Below the pieces are notes generated by a model. That model was given only the letters and a program-made list of their open reading frames with translations. It did no database searches and was not told where the DNA came from. Below are positions 1 to 64,000 of a stretch of 64,000 nt of DNA, in pieces (within the stretch, counting starts at the first letter, position 1; each line of letters opens with the position of its first letter). Location: the NCBI RefSeq assembly GCF_019059575.1, contig NW_024881967.1, positions 124,001 to 188,000 on the forward strand. Reading direction: 5' to 3'. Source of the stretch: Amphibalanus amphitrite (lineage: Eukaryota; Arthropoda; Thecostraca; Balanomorpha; Balanidae). Made by a program: the position numbers and the translations under genes.

Positions 1-1079
1 TATCTAAATTTTCATATTGGGATTGATATGAAGAAAATCCAAACGGCAGGCTCTCCCATCCCCTCTCGTCTGGCTTTTATCTTTTTTTCCCGCGGGGCCA
101 TGCGTCCGAGAGTCTGGTGGGCCAACTGGCGGAGGTCTGGAGAGGTGCCATTCCGAGTCACTGCGGCTGATGTGTCGCCGCGGCGGGCAGACGCCGCGCC
201 GGCGGTGCTGGGGCGTGGCGGCGCTCACCGGCGGGCGGTGCGGAACCATTCACCAATTAGCCGACCGGTCGTGGGAGGTCGGCGCTGGCAGGCGCCGCTC
301 CCCTGGTAACCAGCTCGTGCTGAGACGATGTGGTGGGCGACCAGACGACCGAGCCCACGCCGCAGGAATTTGGGATGAAGGGGTGGGCGTGAACGAAGGT
401 GGTTGGATATCGCGCGACAAAAATGGTGCCCGCATTTGTAGGGATTAAATGAAAAATTGCTATGGAGATAAGCCGTGTTGGAAATAACCTTATGCTCTTA
501 CACCGTACATAGAGTAAAGGATAAATGCACTATCATTTGAACAAAATGAAATGAAATGAAATGAAATAACGAAGATACTACTCGATGCTCACTCTGCATG
601 TGTGAGTAAACTGAGACTACAGGGTGGTATGTTGATTTTAAATTGGGCGGGAGAGGGGTGATAACTACTGCTGCTTACTTTATACCAGTCCACACTGCAC
701 AGGCCACAGACACAGAGACAGAAACACGCGGCACTCATGCGTTGATGTCTCCGTGCCTGTCTTGTCGTTGTGTTCGGTGCACTGAAGCACAGCGCACGCG
801 GTGCGGCGAAGGCGGTGACTGGACTGGTAGACTGTGCCGCAGTACCGGCATGTAAGGCGGGACAGTCTACCACCAGCCGCCGCGCCCGCCACGCTGAAGC
901 GTAGTGTGGCGACGGTCCTGATCTGCATTGGCTGAACCTTCGAGGCGTCTCGTTATGACTGTGGCGTACGACTGTATTTATTCCAGTTATTTTATCTGCT
1001 TTCTAAACTGCTATTATGCCTCAAGCCTCTTGTTGCGCTGCTCTTCCGTGATCCTTACGAAACACACCTTTTTTAACAG
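1..1079 (+). other. aPKC: Intron upstream of the first visible aPKC exon
   Basis: No exon is recognised here. I looked for the aPKC pseudosubstrate and for the residues that normally precede the C1 cysteines and found neither. The intron ends in a T-rich tract and AG at 1078-1079. The only structure noted is a short ATGAA pentamer run near 546-567. Confidence 0.6.
546..567. repeat. ATGAA pentanucleotide microsatellite
   Basis: About four and a half uninterrupted copies of ATGAA inside an intron. No function is implied. Confidence 0.85.
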
Positions 1080-63565
<62,486 letters not shown>

Positions 63566-64000
63566 CGCCGTGCGCCGCGCGCGGACGGAGACGGGGTCGG
63601 CACCGGCGGGCGACACGACGACGGGGCCGGCGGGCCGGCGGCCTGCCACAAATCGGACGAGCGAGAATTGGACGGCGGCGGGCGGTGATCGGACGCCCCG
63701 GGCCGCCGCCGTCGGCCAGAGACGGCGCCCGGGCCGTTTTAGCCTTTTACACTGCGACGCGATTCCTTTAGACCCGTTGATTTTTACATGAAGTGCGCGC
63801 CCGGGCCGGGTGAGAAATCTGTTACGGATGGTGTTGGCGTGTTGGTATTGGCGTGTCGGTGCGAGCCGTGGCTCCGGCGCCGATCGTGTTATGCCAATGG
63901 ACGTGCAGCGTCGGCGGGTGCTCAGTAATGGTGCGAGAAATGGAGGTACCTCTCCCTGTTTCGTCACGATCAAATTGTCCGACTACGGCAGCTAATAGCG
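63566..64000 (+). other. aPKC: aPKC 3' UTR (start)
   Basis: GC-rich sequence after the stop codon. I see no AATAAA or ATTAAA in it, so cleavage probably lies beyond the window. The long minus-strand frame across it (63263-63973) is a shadow. Confidence 0.6.

Overview
This is a eukaryotic window. It holds the 3' two thirds of one large plus-strand gene, an atypical protein kinase C (aPKC; the partner of Par-3 and Par-6 in cell polarity), cut into ten constitutive or alternative coding blocks by GT-AG introns of 0.35 to 36 kb. The reading frame, splice phases and family motifs agree across every junction. The visible part is 459 residues, ending in a real stop at 63563-63565. The PB1 domain, the pseudosubstrate and the first zinc ligand of the C1 domain must lie upstream of the window. 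GC-rich exons, long introns, the protein's C-terminal tail and the transposon families suggest an arthropod, plausibly a crustacean, but I cannot name a species.

Layout. 1-1079: intron upstream of the first visible exon. 1080-4417: C1 zinc finger exon and hinge exon. 4418-8847: intron with two CRE palindromes and a TATA-like box, ending in an in-frame ATG just before the kinase exon. 8848-16241: six exons carrying the kinase domain from glycine loop to C-lobe. 16242-26670: a 10.4 kb intron with two elements flanked by TTAA (piggyBac-like) and a short inverted-repeat element nearby at 16636. 26671-27326: two tandem 116-nt exons, each encoding the same stretch of the AGC-kinase tail (NFD region and turn motif). 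Their phases make them obligatorily mutually exclusive. 27327-63477: a 36.15 kb intron with a hAT-type MITE, a complete 5.44 kb Ty3/Gypsy-type retrotransposon with identical 180-bp LTRs, a degenerate DD37D mariner and a small MITE nested in that retrotransposon, a second degenerate Tc1/mariner element, and a 31-bp minisatellite. 63478-63565: last coding exon with the phosphomimetic hydrophobic motif. 63566-64000: 3' UTR, continuing past the window.

How it works together. One promoter upstream would give full-length aPKC. The choice between tail exons A and B gives two kinases that differ at 17 of 38 tail residues, including the Asp of the NFD motif. A second, speculative layer is an internal promoter in the C1-kinase intron that could give a kinase lacking PB1 and C1. 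The most interesting mobile-DNA observation is that the retrotransposon has perfectly identical LTRs although its body carries a stop-ridden mariner, a MITE, a frameshift and a lost integrase catalytic residue. This fits retrotransposition of an already composite, defective element by enzymes supplied in trans. Most other long reading frames in the window are GC-rich chance frames or shadows and are not annotated as genes.
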